64,000 bases of DNA from Streptomyces albospinus (GTDB taxonomy: Bacteria; Actinomycetota; Actinomycetes; Streptomycetales; Streptomycetaceae): positions 5,698 to 69,697 of the forward strand of contig NZ_BMRP01000005.1 of assembly GCF_014648695.1 (NCBI RefSeq), in the 5' to 3' direction. Position 1 is the first letter of the stretch; each line of letters opens with the position of its first letter. The translations under genes and the position numbers were made by a program. The notes beneath the pieces were generated by a model. It was given only the letters and a program-made list of their open reading frames with translations, made no database searches and was not told where the DNA came from. Positions 54,354 to 62,832 of this stretch are shown here, one piece after another.

Positions 54354-55202
54354 TCATCGGCGGGGTGCCTGCGCCGCGGGAGTCCTGGGCGCCGGCACCG
54401 CCGCGGTGGTGGAGAGAGCCGGGCGGTGCTCGGCCAGCGAGCGCTGCCCCTGCTCGGTGACCGCGATGTCCTGTCCGATGAGCAAGGGCGTGCTCGTGTC
54501 GGTGGTGACGAGACCACGCTTGGCGAGGGCCCGGAAGGTGGCGATGGAGATACGGGTGCCGTCCTTGGCCGCGACCCGGGTCACGCTCACCCCCCGGTGG
54601 AGCGCCCGCTCGTAGAGGCGCCCCTCTCCCTGGGCCAGTGACTTCAGCGCCTTGCACTGGGTGTCGTTCAGCCGGGGTGCGGCCTGGTGCTGGGTGGACA
54701 CGGCCGGGGGTGCGGTGGCCCGGAGGCTGCGGCTGATGCTGGTGGCGAGGTAGTGGCAGGCGGTCGCCCCGACGTCGAGCTGGAGGGCGGCGTCCTTGAG
54801 GTGGCTGTTCATGCGAGGGATCGCCTCGGCATGGTCAGCGGCGCGGGACTGGGCGTCGCCGGCCGGAAACCCGTCGAAGGGTGTCCCCTCGTACGGGTTG
54901 GCGTAGATGGCCCCGGCGAGGTCGGTGCAGGCCAGGGAAGCGCCGGCGACGGTGGCGGACAGGGACTCCAGCCCGGCGCGGCTGCCGGTGACGCCCGTGT
55001 ACGTGCTGTTGGCCAGCGCCGCCAGGTGCCCGAGCGCGGTCGCGGTCAGCTCCTGGGCCTTGAGCAGGAGCGGAGTGATCTGGTGCAGCGCGTCCGTGCC
55101 GGGAGAGTAGGAGAGGTCGCGCACGCGGTCGTGCAGCTCCTCGAACCCCCGGGCCAGGGAGCGGAGTTGCTGGGCTTGTTCGTTCAGGTCGAGCGGGGAC
55201 AT
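54354..55202 (-). CDS. Winged-helix element protein, paralog 2
   Basis: A 282-residue protein, the most diverged of the trio. The helical N-terminal domain starts MSPLDLNEQAQQLRSLARGF, and the winged-helix part is LNDTQCKALKSLAQGEGRLY, TRISIATFRALAKRGLVTTD and QDIAVTEQGQRSLAEH. The spacing ALxxLAxG - I(S/A)xxTxRxLxxRGLV - V/ITxxGxxxLA is shared with both neighbours. It is followed by a Pro/Ala linker and the tail AAQAPRR. Eighteen bases separate it from paralog 3. Function is inferred only as DNA binding. Confidence 0.65.
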   Translation of the reverse strand: MSPLDLNEQAQQLRSLARGFEELHDRVRDLSYSPGTDALHQITPLLLKAQELTATALGHLAALANSTYTGVTGSRAGLESLSATVAGASLACTDLAGAIYANPYEGTPFDGFPAGDAQSRAADHAEAIPRMNSHLKDAALQLDVGATACHYLATSISRSLRATAPPAVSTQHQAAPRLNDTQCKALKSLAQGEGRLYERALHRGVSVTRVAAKDGTRISIATFRALAKRGLVTTDTSTPLLIGQDIAVTEQGQRSLAEHRPALSTTAAVPAPRTPAAQAPRR

Positions 55203-55220
55203 GGGGCTCCGGGAAGGGGG

Positions 55221-55973
55221 TCAGCGGCCTCGGGCGGCCGTCTGCGTGGGGGTTGCGGGGCGCGATGCGGGGCCCGCTGGGGTGGCTGGGGGGAAGGTGA
55301 GGTGTGCGGCGAGGACCGTGACACCGGCCGGGGTGAGGTGGACGCGGTCCTGCGGCGGGCCGCCGATGAATGCGGGGGCTGCGGACTTCGCCGTACGCGC
55401 GATGAGGTCCTTCGACTCCAGGGACCGCAGCGTGCCGACGAGCACGCGTGCCGTGCGGTGGTGGACGTAACTGCGGTCGGCGGTGCCGGTGACCACGACA
55501 TGGCCACGGGCGATCTCGTGCAGCGCCGTCTGCTGCGCGGCGGAGAACGACGCATCGGACCGTGCGGTGCTGCTCCAGCGCCTTCGCCGTATCTCCCCGG
55601 CAACGCGCGTCGCACTGTCCAGGACGGCCTCGGGGGCCAGAGCGGTCAGCTCGCGCGCCAGCCGAGGACCATGGCCCGCAGAGGCGGTGCTCAGGTAGAC
55701 GAGCTGCTTGAGCCGGACCACAGCGTCGGACAACTCCGCGCTCTCGTAGAGCCGTTCGTCGTGAATGGCCTTGATGGCGGCGAGCGTCTCGGTGGTCAGG
55801 TTCTGCGCGGCACCGGCGTGGGCTGCTGGATCGGGCTTGGTGCTGTCGGCGAGCAGGAGGTCGAGCCGGTCGTTGTGCTGGGTGTAGTGGTCGGCGAGGG
55901 CGAGCAGACGCTCGACGGGTGTCGGCGGTGGGGGTACCTCGAACAGCAGCGCGTCGGCGGGCGGTTGGGTCAT
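55221..55973 (-). CDS. Winged-helix element protein, paralog 3
   Basis: A 250-residue protein. Its N-terminal PVERLLALADHYTQHNDRLD matches paralog 1 (ALLALGADYNRHNDALNS) closely, and the C-terminal domain matches too (FSAAQQTALHEIARGHVVVT, VLVGTLRSLESKDLIART, DRVHLTPAGVTVLAAHL). It ends TPTQTAARGR. Its ATG overlaps the stop of the 91-residue gene upstream (ATGA). The close likeness of paralogs 1 and 3, with paralog 2 between, suggests two duplication steps. Confidence 0.7.
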   Translation of the reverse strand: MTQPPADALLFEVPPPPTPVERLLALADHYTQHNDRLDLLLADSTKPDPAAHAGAAQNLTTETLAAIKAIHDERLYESAELSDAVVRLKQLVYLSTASAGHGPRLARELTALAPEAVLDSATRVAGEIRRRRWSSTARSDASFSAAQQTALHEIARGHVVVTGTADRSYVHHRTARVLVGTLRSLESKDLIARTAKSAAPAFIGGPPQDRVHLTPAGVTVLAAHLTFPPATPAGPASRPATPTQTAARGR

Positions 55974-56245
55974 GCCCGGGAGCGGTGCCGAGGGCCGGGT
56001 GCGGAAGACGGTGCTGGCGCGGTGGCGAGCTTCGGCGCCTGCTCGGCCGCAGGCTGCGGCGTGGGGGCGAAGGAGTCGAGGACGGCGGCAACGTCCGCGA
56101 TGTGGCGGGTACAGGCGAGTGCCTGCTGGTTGGTTGCGGGGTGGGTGAGGGCCCGCAGCGTGACGTCGGGGTCGCTGTTGCCGCATTCCAGGCAGCAGCG
56201 GTGGCGGGGGTTCCAGTCGTCGGGGACGTCGTGGATCTGTGGCAT
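55970..56245 (-). CDS. 91-residue Cys/His protein
   Basis: A small protein with a possible zinc-binding core: RHRCCLECGNSDPDV followed about 20 residues later by ALACTRHIADV (CxxC..C..H). The second half is Pro/Ala-rich and ends APGPRHRSRA, close to the Arg tails of its neighbours. It lies between the coupling-protein gene and the winged-helix trio and overlaps paralog 3 by 4 bp. The role is unknown; a DNA- or protein-binding zinc knuckle is plausible. Confidence 0.6.
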   Translation of the reverse strand: MPQIHDVPDDWNPRHRCCLECGNSDPDVTLRALTHPATNQQALACTRHIADVAAVLDSFAPTPQPAAEQAPKLATAPAPSSAPGPRHRSRA

Positions 56246-56325
56246 AGGCGGTTCCAGGTGTGCGGGTGCTCGGCGCGCAGAAGCAGGTGCGGGAAGCCGG
56301 GCGGAACGAGGGCGAAGGGGGAGTT

Positions 56326-58122
56326 CTATGCGGCGGTGCCGAAGTCGGACTTCCTGGGGGCGGCCTTGGCGATAGCGCGCTCGGTGATGCCCGCCGAGGC
56401 GCGGGCGGAGGCGGCGGACAGCTCGTCGGCTCCGGGCTCGAGATACCAGGGGCGCAGGTCGAGCATCGCGGCGCGCATGCCGGTGGCGAACGCGAGCGCG
56501 GTGCCCTTGGGCAGGGCCCGGATGGCGTCGGCGGCCAGGATCCGCTCCTGCCGCATCGACACCGAGGTGCTCTTGCCGGACTCTGAGTGCGAGGTGGAGG
56601 TGGTCTCGACGTCGTGGTCGCCGATCAGCCGGGAGAGCTTGTCGGCGAAATCCGGGTCATCGATCCCGGACCCGATCACCTTGATCGTGGAGGCGGACCA
56701 CATAGCGTCCATGCCCGCGTCCGACCACACTTTCTGGCCCTGCCGGTAGGACTGCAGGATCGTGATCGGGATGATCCCGCGGCTGCCGAGGTGGGAGTAC
56801 AGGTCCGGAAGGTCACTGATCTTGCACACGTTGGCGGCCTCATCCAGGATCGCGAGCATGGGCGGGTCCAGGCGCCCGCCGGCGCGTTCGGCCTGGGCGG
56901 TCGCGGCCCGCATGACGGAGTCCGCGCACGCGGCGATCAGGGCGCTGGCTCCGCCGCCGCCGTCCTTGGAGAGCAGGTACAAGGTGTCGGTCGAGGTGAC
57001 GAACGACTCCGGCCGGAACTCCTCGACGTCCTTCTGCGGCGTCACCCACGCCGCGATCTCCGAGTTCAGCAGCGCGGCGGCGTACTGCCTCGCGGTCTCG
57101 TAGATGCCGTCCCTCGTTTCGGGCGGACCCTCCACGGTGCCCTTGAGCTGGGAGGCGACTGCGGTGAACTGGTGGTCGCGCAGGATGTCGAGCGGGGTGC
57201 GGTCGGCGGGGAAGGCCAGCCACTGCATCACGTCAGTGATCGGCCGCTCGTCCAGGGCGGCGGCCAGGAACAGCTGGGAGAGGATGTTGGATCCGGCCTT
57301 GGACCAGAAGTCGCCCTGCTGGGAGGCGTCCACGCTCGCGGCGAGGAAGTGGCCGGCCAGCCTGCCGGCCCCGTCGAGGGTCGTGGCGGTCGCGAGGGGG
57401 TTCCACCACATCTCGCGCTGGGCGTGGGCGATCTGCTGGGGGTCCATCGACCAGGTCTGGCCGACCGCTGCACGCGCGTCGATCGTGGCGGTATAGGCAT
57501 CGCCGGCCGCTTTGTTGGAGGTGAGCAGGACCGGGCCGGGCGCGTTGAGGATGGAGGGGATCGCCAGGGAGGTGGTCTTGCCGGAGCGTGGCGCCATGAT
57601 CGCCACGGCGACGTCCTCGTACCCCATGCGCACCTCGTACTTGGTGCCCTGGAGATTGCCGAGGAGGACGCCGGTGTCGCGGGCGTCGATGTGCTTGGCG
57701 TCTTTCAGGCTCGGGCGCAGCGAGCGGGCTTTGGCGGTGATGGCCTTGGCCATCAGCGGCTCGATGTCCGTGTGCTTGGCCATGCCGTCGATGCGCTTCT
57801 TGCGCCCGCCACTGGTGCCCTTGTGCCGCTTGTAGAGCATGGCGGCGGTGATAGCGAGGGCGAGCAGGACGGCGCCGGGCAGGACGCGGGTGCCGAAGAG
57901 GAGGGACGTTTCTCCCAGGTCGGGCCAGAGCTGTTCGGGGTGCAGGAGGGCTTGAACGGGCTGGTAGGGGGCGCCGGGCCCGGAGTCGGTGGCCCAGGCG
58001 GTGATCTGTCCGCCGAGCCAGGCGAGGTTGGACAGGGGAACACCGACGGCGAGCGCCCCAAGAAGGACCTTGAAGACGATGTCGGTCGCGTCGGTGGACT
58101 TGGCGGAGGAGGGCTGGGGCAA
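56326..58122 (-). CDS. VirD4/TraG-type conjugative coupling protein
   Basis: A 598-residue type IV coupling protein. Two N-terminal membrane segments (VFKVLLGALAVGVPLSNLAW and VLPGAVLLALAITAAMLY) lead to a hexameric ATPase with Walker A VAIMAPRSGKTTSLAIP, Walker B PPMLAILDEAANVCK, and the TraM-recognition region (YSHLGSRGIIPITILQSYRQ, DAMWSASTIKVIGSGIDDPD). It would pump substrate DNA or protein into a type IV-like channel at the membrane. Streptomyces conjugation usually uses an FtsK-like TraB instead, so this implies a different mode. It ends KSDFGTAA, without the Arg tail. Confidence 0.9.
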   Translation of the reverse strand: MPQPSSAKSTDATDIVFKVLLGALAVGVPLSNLAWLGGQITAWATDSGPGAPYQPVQALLHPEQLWPDLGETSLLFGTRVLPGAVLLALAITAAMLYKRHKGTSGGRKKRIDGMAKHTDIEPLMAKAITAKARSLRPSLKDAKHIDARDTGVLLGNLQGTKYEVRMGYEDVAVAIMAPRSGKTTSLAIPSILNAPGPVLLTSNKAAGDAYTATIDARAAVGQTWSMDPQQIAHAQREMWWNPLATATTLDGAGRLAGHFLAASVDASQQGDFWSKAGSNILSQLFLAAALDERPITDVMQWLAFPADRTPLDILRDHQFTAVASQLKGTVEGPPETRDGIYETARQYAAALLNSEIAAWVTPQKDVEEFRPESFVTSTDTLYLLSKDGGGGASALIAACADSVMRAATAQAERAGGRLDPPMLAILDEAANVCKISDLPDLYSHLGSRGIIPITILQSYRQGQKVWSDAGMDAMWSASTIKVIGSGIDDPDFADKLSRLIGDHDVETTSTSHSESGKSTSVSMRQERILAADAIRALPKGTALAFATGMRAAMLDLRPWYLEPGADELSAASARASAGITERAIAKAAPRKSDFGTAA

Positions 58123-58159
58123 GAGGGCGGTTCCAGAAGGGGAGTTGGTTGCTGGCTGG

Positions 58160-58957
58160 TCAGCGGGGCCGGCGCGGCTTGGGCACGTGCGGCGAGGCGG
58201 GCGCAGCGGCCGGCGGCGGGGTGCGCCGCTGTGCGAGGGCGGTGGTGCGGCGTTCCAGCGCGAAGGCGAAGGTCTCGGCGCTGATCTGTCCGGGGCTGGT
58301 GCGACCGTGGGTGGCGGCCAGGTGGGGCACGCGGTGCGGTTCCCGGACCAGGGGCGTCTTGTCGGCCAGCGCGCCGAAGAGCGCCGAGACCAGGTGGGGC
58401 GGGGTGTCGCCGTCCACGTACGCGCGCCAGATGGAGGGGAGGTGGTGGACGGAGGTCTCGACGATCCAGCTGGCGGTGCGGCCGTCTTCGTGGAGGGTGC
58501 GGTCGACGCGGGCCAGGCCGTCCGGTGCGGTCATGCCCTGGGGGGAGGTGTGACCGTCGTGGTGGCGGGGAGCGTGCCAGCCTGCCGCGCGCAGCGTCTC
58601 GTACGGGTCGCCCGATGCCATCGGCCGTGGGCTGGGGGCGGTGAGGGCGTCGGTGACCGCGGCGATGATCTCGACCGGCGTGTGGGCGTCGAAGGTCATC
58701 GACCAGGCCCGCCGGTCACCGTGGTGTGCGTGGCGCAGGGTCCACCACGGCTCGGCCGGGTCCGGGTCGGGGGCGATGCGCAGCTGGGCGAGCTGGTCGG
58801 GGCTGGTCAGGATGACCCGGGGCACCAGGGGGTCCTCGGCGGTGCTCCAGTGGCATGCGCGGTGGAGCGGGACGGTGACCCAGGCCGGGTCGCCGGGGCC
58901 GGCGAGGTAGCAGGGCGCGACCAGGACCACGTCGATGTCGTACGGCACGCCGGTCAC
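58160..58957 (-). CDS. DUF317 protein, pair module 3
   Basis: A 265-residue protein with two DUF317 repeats: PCYLAGPGDPAWVTVPLHRA, then WSMTFDAHTPVEIIAAVTDA, and a second unit ending WRAYVDGDTPPHLVSALFGA. DUF317 is nearly confined to Streptomyces and its plasmids; function is unknown. Start is a GTG overlapping the stop of the helical-protein gene upstream (GTGA). It ends HVPKPRRPR. The conserved Trp-rich strands and the PxxLVxAFxxAL helix recur in the other DUF317 proteins of this element. Confidence 0.8.
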   Translation of the reverse strand: MTGVPYDIDVVLVAPCYLAGPGDPAWVTVPLHRACHWSTAEDPLVPRVILTSPDQLAQLRIAPDPDPAEPWWTLRHAHHGDRRAWSMTFDAHTPVEIIAAVTDALTAPSPRPMASGDPYETLRAAGWHAPRHHDGHTSPQGMTAPDGLARVDRTLHEDGRTASWIVETSVHHLPSIWRAYVDGDTPPHLVSALFGALADKTPLVREPHRVPHLAATHGRTSPGQISAETFAFALERRTTALAQRRTPPPAAAPASPHVPKPRRPR

Positions 58958-59571
58958 CTCCGGGCCGCCGAAGACGGCGCCGCGGCGGGAGCCGCAGGGC
59001 GTACGTGCGTCGTGGCCGAGGTCAGGGCCGGTGGGCGGAGCGGGTGGTTCTGGGCGGCGGCCTGGATTTCGAGGAGAGCCTTGCCGTGGGTGGACCAGTC
59101 GTCGAGGTAGGACCAGGCTTCCTCGTTGCGCTCGGCGAGCGCGTCGTCGTACGCGAAGCTGCCCAGACGGGCGGTCGGGGGCAGCGCGTCACGGGCTTTG
59201 AACCATTGCTGCTGCAGCGTGGCGAGCTGCTTGAGGGCGTCATCGAGGACGCCCAGCTGCCAGGGCCAACGGGACTGGAGGTGCGCAGGGTTGAGCTGCT
59301 GCACCTGGACCTCGGCGGTGGCCAGCAGGTCCTTGGCGAAGGAGCGGACGCGGTTGAAGGACCGCCAGGTGTCCGCGTCGCGTTTGACGGCATGACGGCT
59401 GTGCTCGTCGTCGTCGAGGGGCCAGCCGTCGAGGTCACTGTGCTCCTCTCGCCAGGCGTCGAAGTCGGCGAGGATCTGCTCGCTCTCGCGCAGGAAGGCG
59501 GCGAGCTGGTGCAGGCGCTCGCGGTGGATCTCATCGGGGGCGGGGGCAGTTGGGGACAAGAACGCTCTCAC
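58954..59571 (-). CDS. Helical partner protein, pair module 3
   Basis: A 205-residue, almost wholly helical, soluble protein (HRERLHQLAAFLRESEQILA, TWRSFNRVRSFAKDLLATAE, LGVLDDALKQLATLQQQWFK). A Pro/Ala tail ends APSSAARR. The GTG at 59571 is the best start, though its ribosome-binding site is weak. It overlaps the DUF317 gene by 4 bp, an arrangement repeated twice more upstream, which suggests each helical protein binds its own DUF317 partner. No family recognised. Confidence 0.6.
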   Translation of the reverse strand: MRAFLSPTAPAPDEIHRERLHQLAAFLRESEQILADFDAWREEHSDLDGWPLDDDEHSRHAVKRDADTWRSFNRVRSFAKDLLATAEVQVQQLNPAHLQSRWPWQLGVLDDALKQLATLQQQWFKARDALPPTARLGSFAYDDALAERNEEAWSYLDDWSTHGKALLEIQAAAQNHPLRPPALTSATTHVRPAAPAAAPSSAARR

Positions 59572-59627
59572 AGGGATGAAGGAACAGGGGCGGGCGGTGA
59601 GCCGGGCGGGAGCGCCGCCCGGCTCGT

Positions 59628-60443
59628 TCAGCGGGCCCGGCCGGCGGCGGGAGCGGCCGGTGCGGCCGTGGTGAGCGCGGCCGTGCGGCGGGCCTTGCGC
59701 GCGGCGGCACGCACCGCCTTGAGCCGCACCTCGTGCGAAGCGGCGAGCTGCTCGCCCTGCGGGCCGCGCTGCTCCTGGGTGACCAGGTGGGAGTGCGGCA
59801 CGTCGTACATGCCGCGCTGCACGGGCTCGGCGTCGGCCAGGGCCCCGGTGAATGCGGCGATCAGGTGGGGAGGCATCTGCTCGTCGAGGTAGGCGTGCCA
59901 GATGCGGCGAAAGCCACCGCCGCCGTTGGGCACGGCGGCCTGAGCCCGCCAGTGGAAGGTCTCCCCCGGCTCGACCGACCACCGCTCCAGGCTGAGGATG
60001 CCGTCGGGGTGGCGGGCGATCTCATTGCCGTGTTCGTCGCGCTCGTAGGACCAGCCCGCCGCGGTCAGCGGCGACCAGACCGGCGGCGTCTGCTCCGGGG
60101 CGGGCTGGAGCAGCGCGTCGGTGAGGTGGGCGAGGATCTCCACGGGGGTGTGCGCGCCGAACTCGGTGTACCAGCGCCGACCGTCTTCTTCCTGGCCACG
60201 GATACGCCACCATGCCCCGTAGGGCTCGGGGTCGGGCTCCAGCACCACGCTGTGTCGGTAGTCGGGGCTGACCAGCAGGACGTGGGGGAAGTCAGGGTCG
60301 GAGCGGTTCACCCAGCCCGCTGCCCGCAGTGCCTGGGTGATGTGCCGGGGATCACCGCGCCCGGCCAGATAGCGGGGCTGGGTCTCGAACCAGATGGTGC
60401 CGTGCGGGGAGTTGGCGCGGGTGTGGAGGTAGGGGTCGGTCAT
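59628..60443 (-). CDS. DUF317 protein, pair module 2
   Basis: A 271-residue protein with two DUF317 repeats: PRYLAGRGDPRHITQALRAA, then WYTEFGAHTPVEILAHLTDA, and a second unit with WHAYLDEQMPPHLIAAFTGA. It ends TAAPAAPAAGRAR. The ATG overlaps the upstream helical-protein gene by 4 bp (ATGA). It is a paralog of the 58160-58957 and 61197-62006 products, closest to the first in the second repeat. Confidence 0.8.
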   Translation of the reverse strand: MTDPYLHTRANSPHGTIWFETQPRYLAGRGDPRHITQALRAAGWVNRSDPDFPHVLLVSPDYRHSVVLEPDPEPYGAWWRIRGQEEDGRRWYTEFGAHTPVEILAHLTDALLQPAPEQTPPVWSPLTAAGWSYERDEHGNEIARHPDGILSLERWSVEPGETFHWRAQAAVPNGGGGFRRIWHAYLDEQMPPHLIAAFTGALADAEPVQRGMYDVPHSHLVTQEQRGPQGEQLAASHEVRLKAVRAAARKARRTAALTTAAPAAPAAGRAR

Positions 60444-61159
60444 CGCCCCGGAGTGCCGGACTGCGCACGCAGCCGCTGTACGTCCCAGTGCAAAACGTGC
60501 CAGTCGGTGGCCTCCTGGGCGGCCTCTCGGAAGGCTTCCATGGCCAGGCGGGTTTCGTCGCTGACGGGGAGCGCGGACTGCTGGCCGAGGAGGTGCTCGG
60601 TGCAGCGCAGGATGCTGCCGAGCACGATCGGGACGCCGCGGTCCTCGTTGAGCAGCCGGGCCAGCAGCGGCAGCACGTCGTCGAGCGGGGGATGCTCACG
60701 GAGGTAGGCCGCGAGGTCTGCGAGGGTGTCGACGGCCTGACGGATCCGCATGCCGCTAGGGGCCTGGGGCGTGTCGTGGGATGCGGAGCTCTGGGCGGCC
60801 GGGGCCGGGCGGTGGCCCCGGGGGGTGCGGGTGACGTGCGGGGCGAAGGTGCGGAACTGCGCATCGAGGTCGTTGACCTGGTTCAGCAGGTTCCTCAAGG
60901 TGTCGAACGCATCGTCGCTCTCGCCCTGCAGCTCGGAGGCGTAGCGGTCCTGGAGGACGAAGTCGTTGCAGATGTCGCCGACCGCTTCGAAGATCTGCGT
61001 GAGGCGGCGGAGGACTCCGTCGTGGCGGTCGACGATCGGGGCCAGGACCTCGGCGATGTCTGCGGGGCATTCGGCCCGGTCGATCTGCTGGCTCAGGCGG
61101 AGCAGCCCGGTGGTGATGGCTTCAACATCGCTGGGAAGGAGTTCGGCGTGCTGGGGCAA
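60440..61159 (-). CDS. Helical partner protein, pair module 2
   Basis: About 239 residues, mostly helical (VEAITTGLLRLSQQIDRAEC, VLRRLTQIFEAVGDICNDFV, FDTLRNLLNQVNDLDAQF). A Pro/Ser linker and a second helical bundle follow, ending LRAQSGTPGR. No ATG is available near the N-terminus; a TTG at 61159 gives a sensible start but with a weak ribosome-binding site. It overlaps the DUF317 gene of module 2 by 4 bp. Function is unknown. Confidence 0.6.
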   Translation of the reverse strand: MPQHAELLPSDVEAITTGLLRLSQQIDRAECPADIAEVLAPIVDRHDGVLRRLTQIFEAVGDICNDFVLQDRYASELQGESDDAFDTLRNLLNQVNDLDAQFRTFAPHVTRTPRGHRPAPAAQSSASHDTPQAPSGMRIRQAVDTLADLAAYLREHPPLDDVLPLLARLLNEDRGVPIVLGSILRCTEHLLGQQSALPVSDETRLAMEAFREAAQEATDWHVLHWDVQRLRAQSGTPGR

Positions 61160-61196
61160 GGGTGATGGGCTTTCGTTCGGGAATGGGCGGGGATGT

Positions 61197-62006
61197 TCAG
61201 CGGCGGGCCCGGCCGCCTGCCTGGGCGTACGGGCCGGCGGCGGGGGCCTGGCGTCGGGGCCGGGTGGTGGCCCAGGAGTTGCGGGCCCAGGTGGCGGCGC
61301 GGGCGGCTCGGATGCGGGCCTGCTGCCAGGCGGACAGCTCCTCGGGCCGCACCGACACGGAGGTGGTGCGGATGTGGGTGGAGGGCGGCACATGCCCGCG
61401 CGGGCGCATGACCTGCTGCGGGTCGGCCAGCGCGGTGCTGAACGCCTGGACGAGGTGCATCGGCGTGGAGGCGGTGAAGGAGGCGTCCCAGACCCGGCCG
61501 TGCTCGTTGCGGGCCCCGGCCCACCACAGCGCCTCGCCGGGCTTGGACTGGTGGAACTGCATCCAGGCGCCGCCGTCGGGGCTCATGGCGGTGACGTGCT
61601 GTCCCTGCTCGGTCTTCCAGCGCTGTTCCTGCAGGGGAGCCCACACGTTGGGCGCGTGCGCGGAGCGGGGGCGGGTGAGCGCGTCGGTGAACCCGGCGAC
61701 GATCTCCACGGGCACCTGGCGGGTGAAGGTCGCGTGCCACGCTTCCTGGCCGGGAGCGGCCTTCCCGGAGATCGTCCAGCCGCCGGGCTGGACGTGCGGG
61801 TCGTATCCGATGCGGACCGCCTTGTCCGGGCTGTCGAAGACCAGCGGCCCGCCGGTCCTGGACTTGTCATTCCAGCCGGAGGCGCGCAGGAACTCGCTGA
61901 CGTAGCGGATGTCGCCACCGCCGGCGAGGTAGCGAGGCTCGACCAGGTAGTGCTGCTCGGCTTGCTGGGCGCCGGGGCCCCAGCCGGTCCACTGCTGCTG
62001 TTTCAC
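61197..62006 (-). CDS. DUF317 protein, pair module 1
   Basis: A 269-residue protein with two DUF317 repeats: PRYLAGGGDIRYVSEFLRAS, then WHATFTRQVPVEIVAGFTDA, and a second unit with WDASFTASTPMHLVQAFSTA. It ends PYAQAGGRARR. It starts with GTG overlapping the stop of the 129-residue helical-protein gene (GTGA). Its N-terminus is polar (KQQQWTGWGPGAQQAEQ). Confidence 0.8.
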   Translation of the reverse strand: MKQQQWTGWGPGAQQAEQHYLVEPRYLAGGGDIRYVSEFLRASGWNDKSRTGGPLVFDSPDKAVRIGYDPHVQPGGWTISGKAAPGQEAWHATFTRQVPVEIVAGFTDALTRPRSAHAPNVWAPLQEQRWKTEQGQHVTAMSPDGGAWMQFHQSKPGEALWWAGARNEHGRVWDASFTASTPMHLVQAFSTALADPQQVMRPRGHVPPSTHIRTTSVSVRPEELSAWQQARIRAARAATWARNSWATTRPRRQAPAAGPYAQAGGRARR

Positions 62007-62392
62007 CGGCTCCTCCTGACGACCATGGCGGAGGCGACAGGGGTGGGCGGCAGGGTGCTTGCCGTGGTGGGCGGTGTCCCGAGCTGTTTGATGGCGTCGG
62101 CGTGCTCGTCAAGATCCATGCCGACGCTGTGGAGTTCGTTGGCGGCCCGGCCCATCGCGAGCCACACCACGGGCGGGAGCATCCCTCGGTGGGCCTGGCT
62201 CTGGGCGAACCGGGAGCCAGTCTCCACCAGGTGCGTCACCCCGGTCAGGAGCCCGTTTTCGATGTCGAGGACCTCGCTGAGGATCTCGGACGCCTGGCGC
62301 GGGGTGGCCTCGGTGAGGCACTCGTTCAGGGCCCTCAAGCGAAAGGCGATGTCCTTGGCGAGGTCTGCGGCGAAGTTGAACTGGTCGGTCAT
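62003..62392 (-). CDS. Helical partner protein, pair module 1
   Basis: A 129-residue helical protein (FNFAADLAKDIAFRLRALNE, ASEILSEVLDIENGLLTGVT, RAANELHSVGMDLDEHADAI) with a Pro/Thr linker and the tail SAMVVRRSR. AGGAAG precedes the ATG at 62392. It overlaps the module-1 DUF317 gene by 4 bp. It is the shortest and clearest of the three helical partners. No family recognised. Confidence 0.7.
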   Translation of the reverse strand: MTDQFNFAADLAKDIAFRLRALNECLTEATPRQASEILSEVLDIENGLLTGVTHLVETGSRFAQSQAHRGMLPPVVWLAMGRAANELHSVGMDLDEHADAIKQLGTPPTTASTLPPTPVASAMVVRRSR

Positions 62393-62422
62393 GGGCTTCC
62401 TGGGGGCGAGGGCGAGGAGTGG

Positions 62423-62640
62423 TCAGCCGAGGCGACGGGCTTCGCTGAGGGTGGCTTCGGGGCGGGCGCCGGCCAGAGGGATGGGGCGCTCCGCGCTGCC
62501 GACGGCGACGGCGCGCAGGTAGTGGCGGAACAGGGCTGCGGCCAGGCGCGGCTTTCGCGCGGCGGTGATGGGTGGGGGCGTGCGGTCGAGTGCGGGGATG
62601 TGCGGTCTCTCTCGGGTGGCGGGGCCGGCCTCTGTGCAGG
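62423..62640 (-). CDS. Possible short ORF with no standard start codon
   Basis: A minus-strand frame reading PHIPALDRTPPPITAARKPR, LAAALFRHYLRAVAVG and ERPIPLAGARPEATLSEARR, then LG and stop. It looks protein-like and lies in an otherwise empty 407-bp gap in the operon. It has no ATG, GTG or TTG after the preceding in-frame stop, so initiation is unexplained; the start coordinate is approximate. Confidence 0.3.
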
Positions 62641-62832
62641 GGCCGGCCGAACAGGATGGTCAGGGGGAGCGACGGGAGGGTGGCCTCTGGCGGAGGGCGG
62701 TGTCGCAGGGGCTGGGGCTGGTGGCGACGGTCGCTTTGCGGTGCGGGCGGATGGGTAGGCGGTGCCGCCGAAGTACGTCGACGTCGCACTCGTCGGCGAG
62801 CGTCAGGGATGGGGGCTCCGGGGCGTTGTGGT

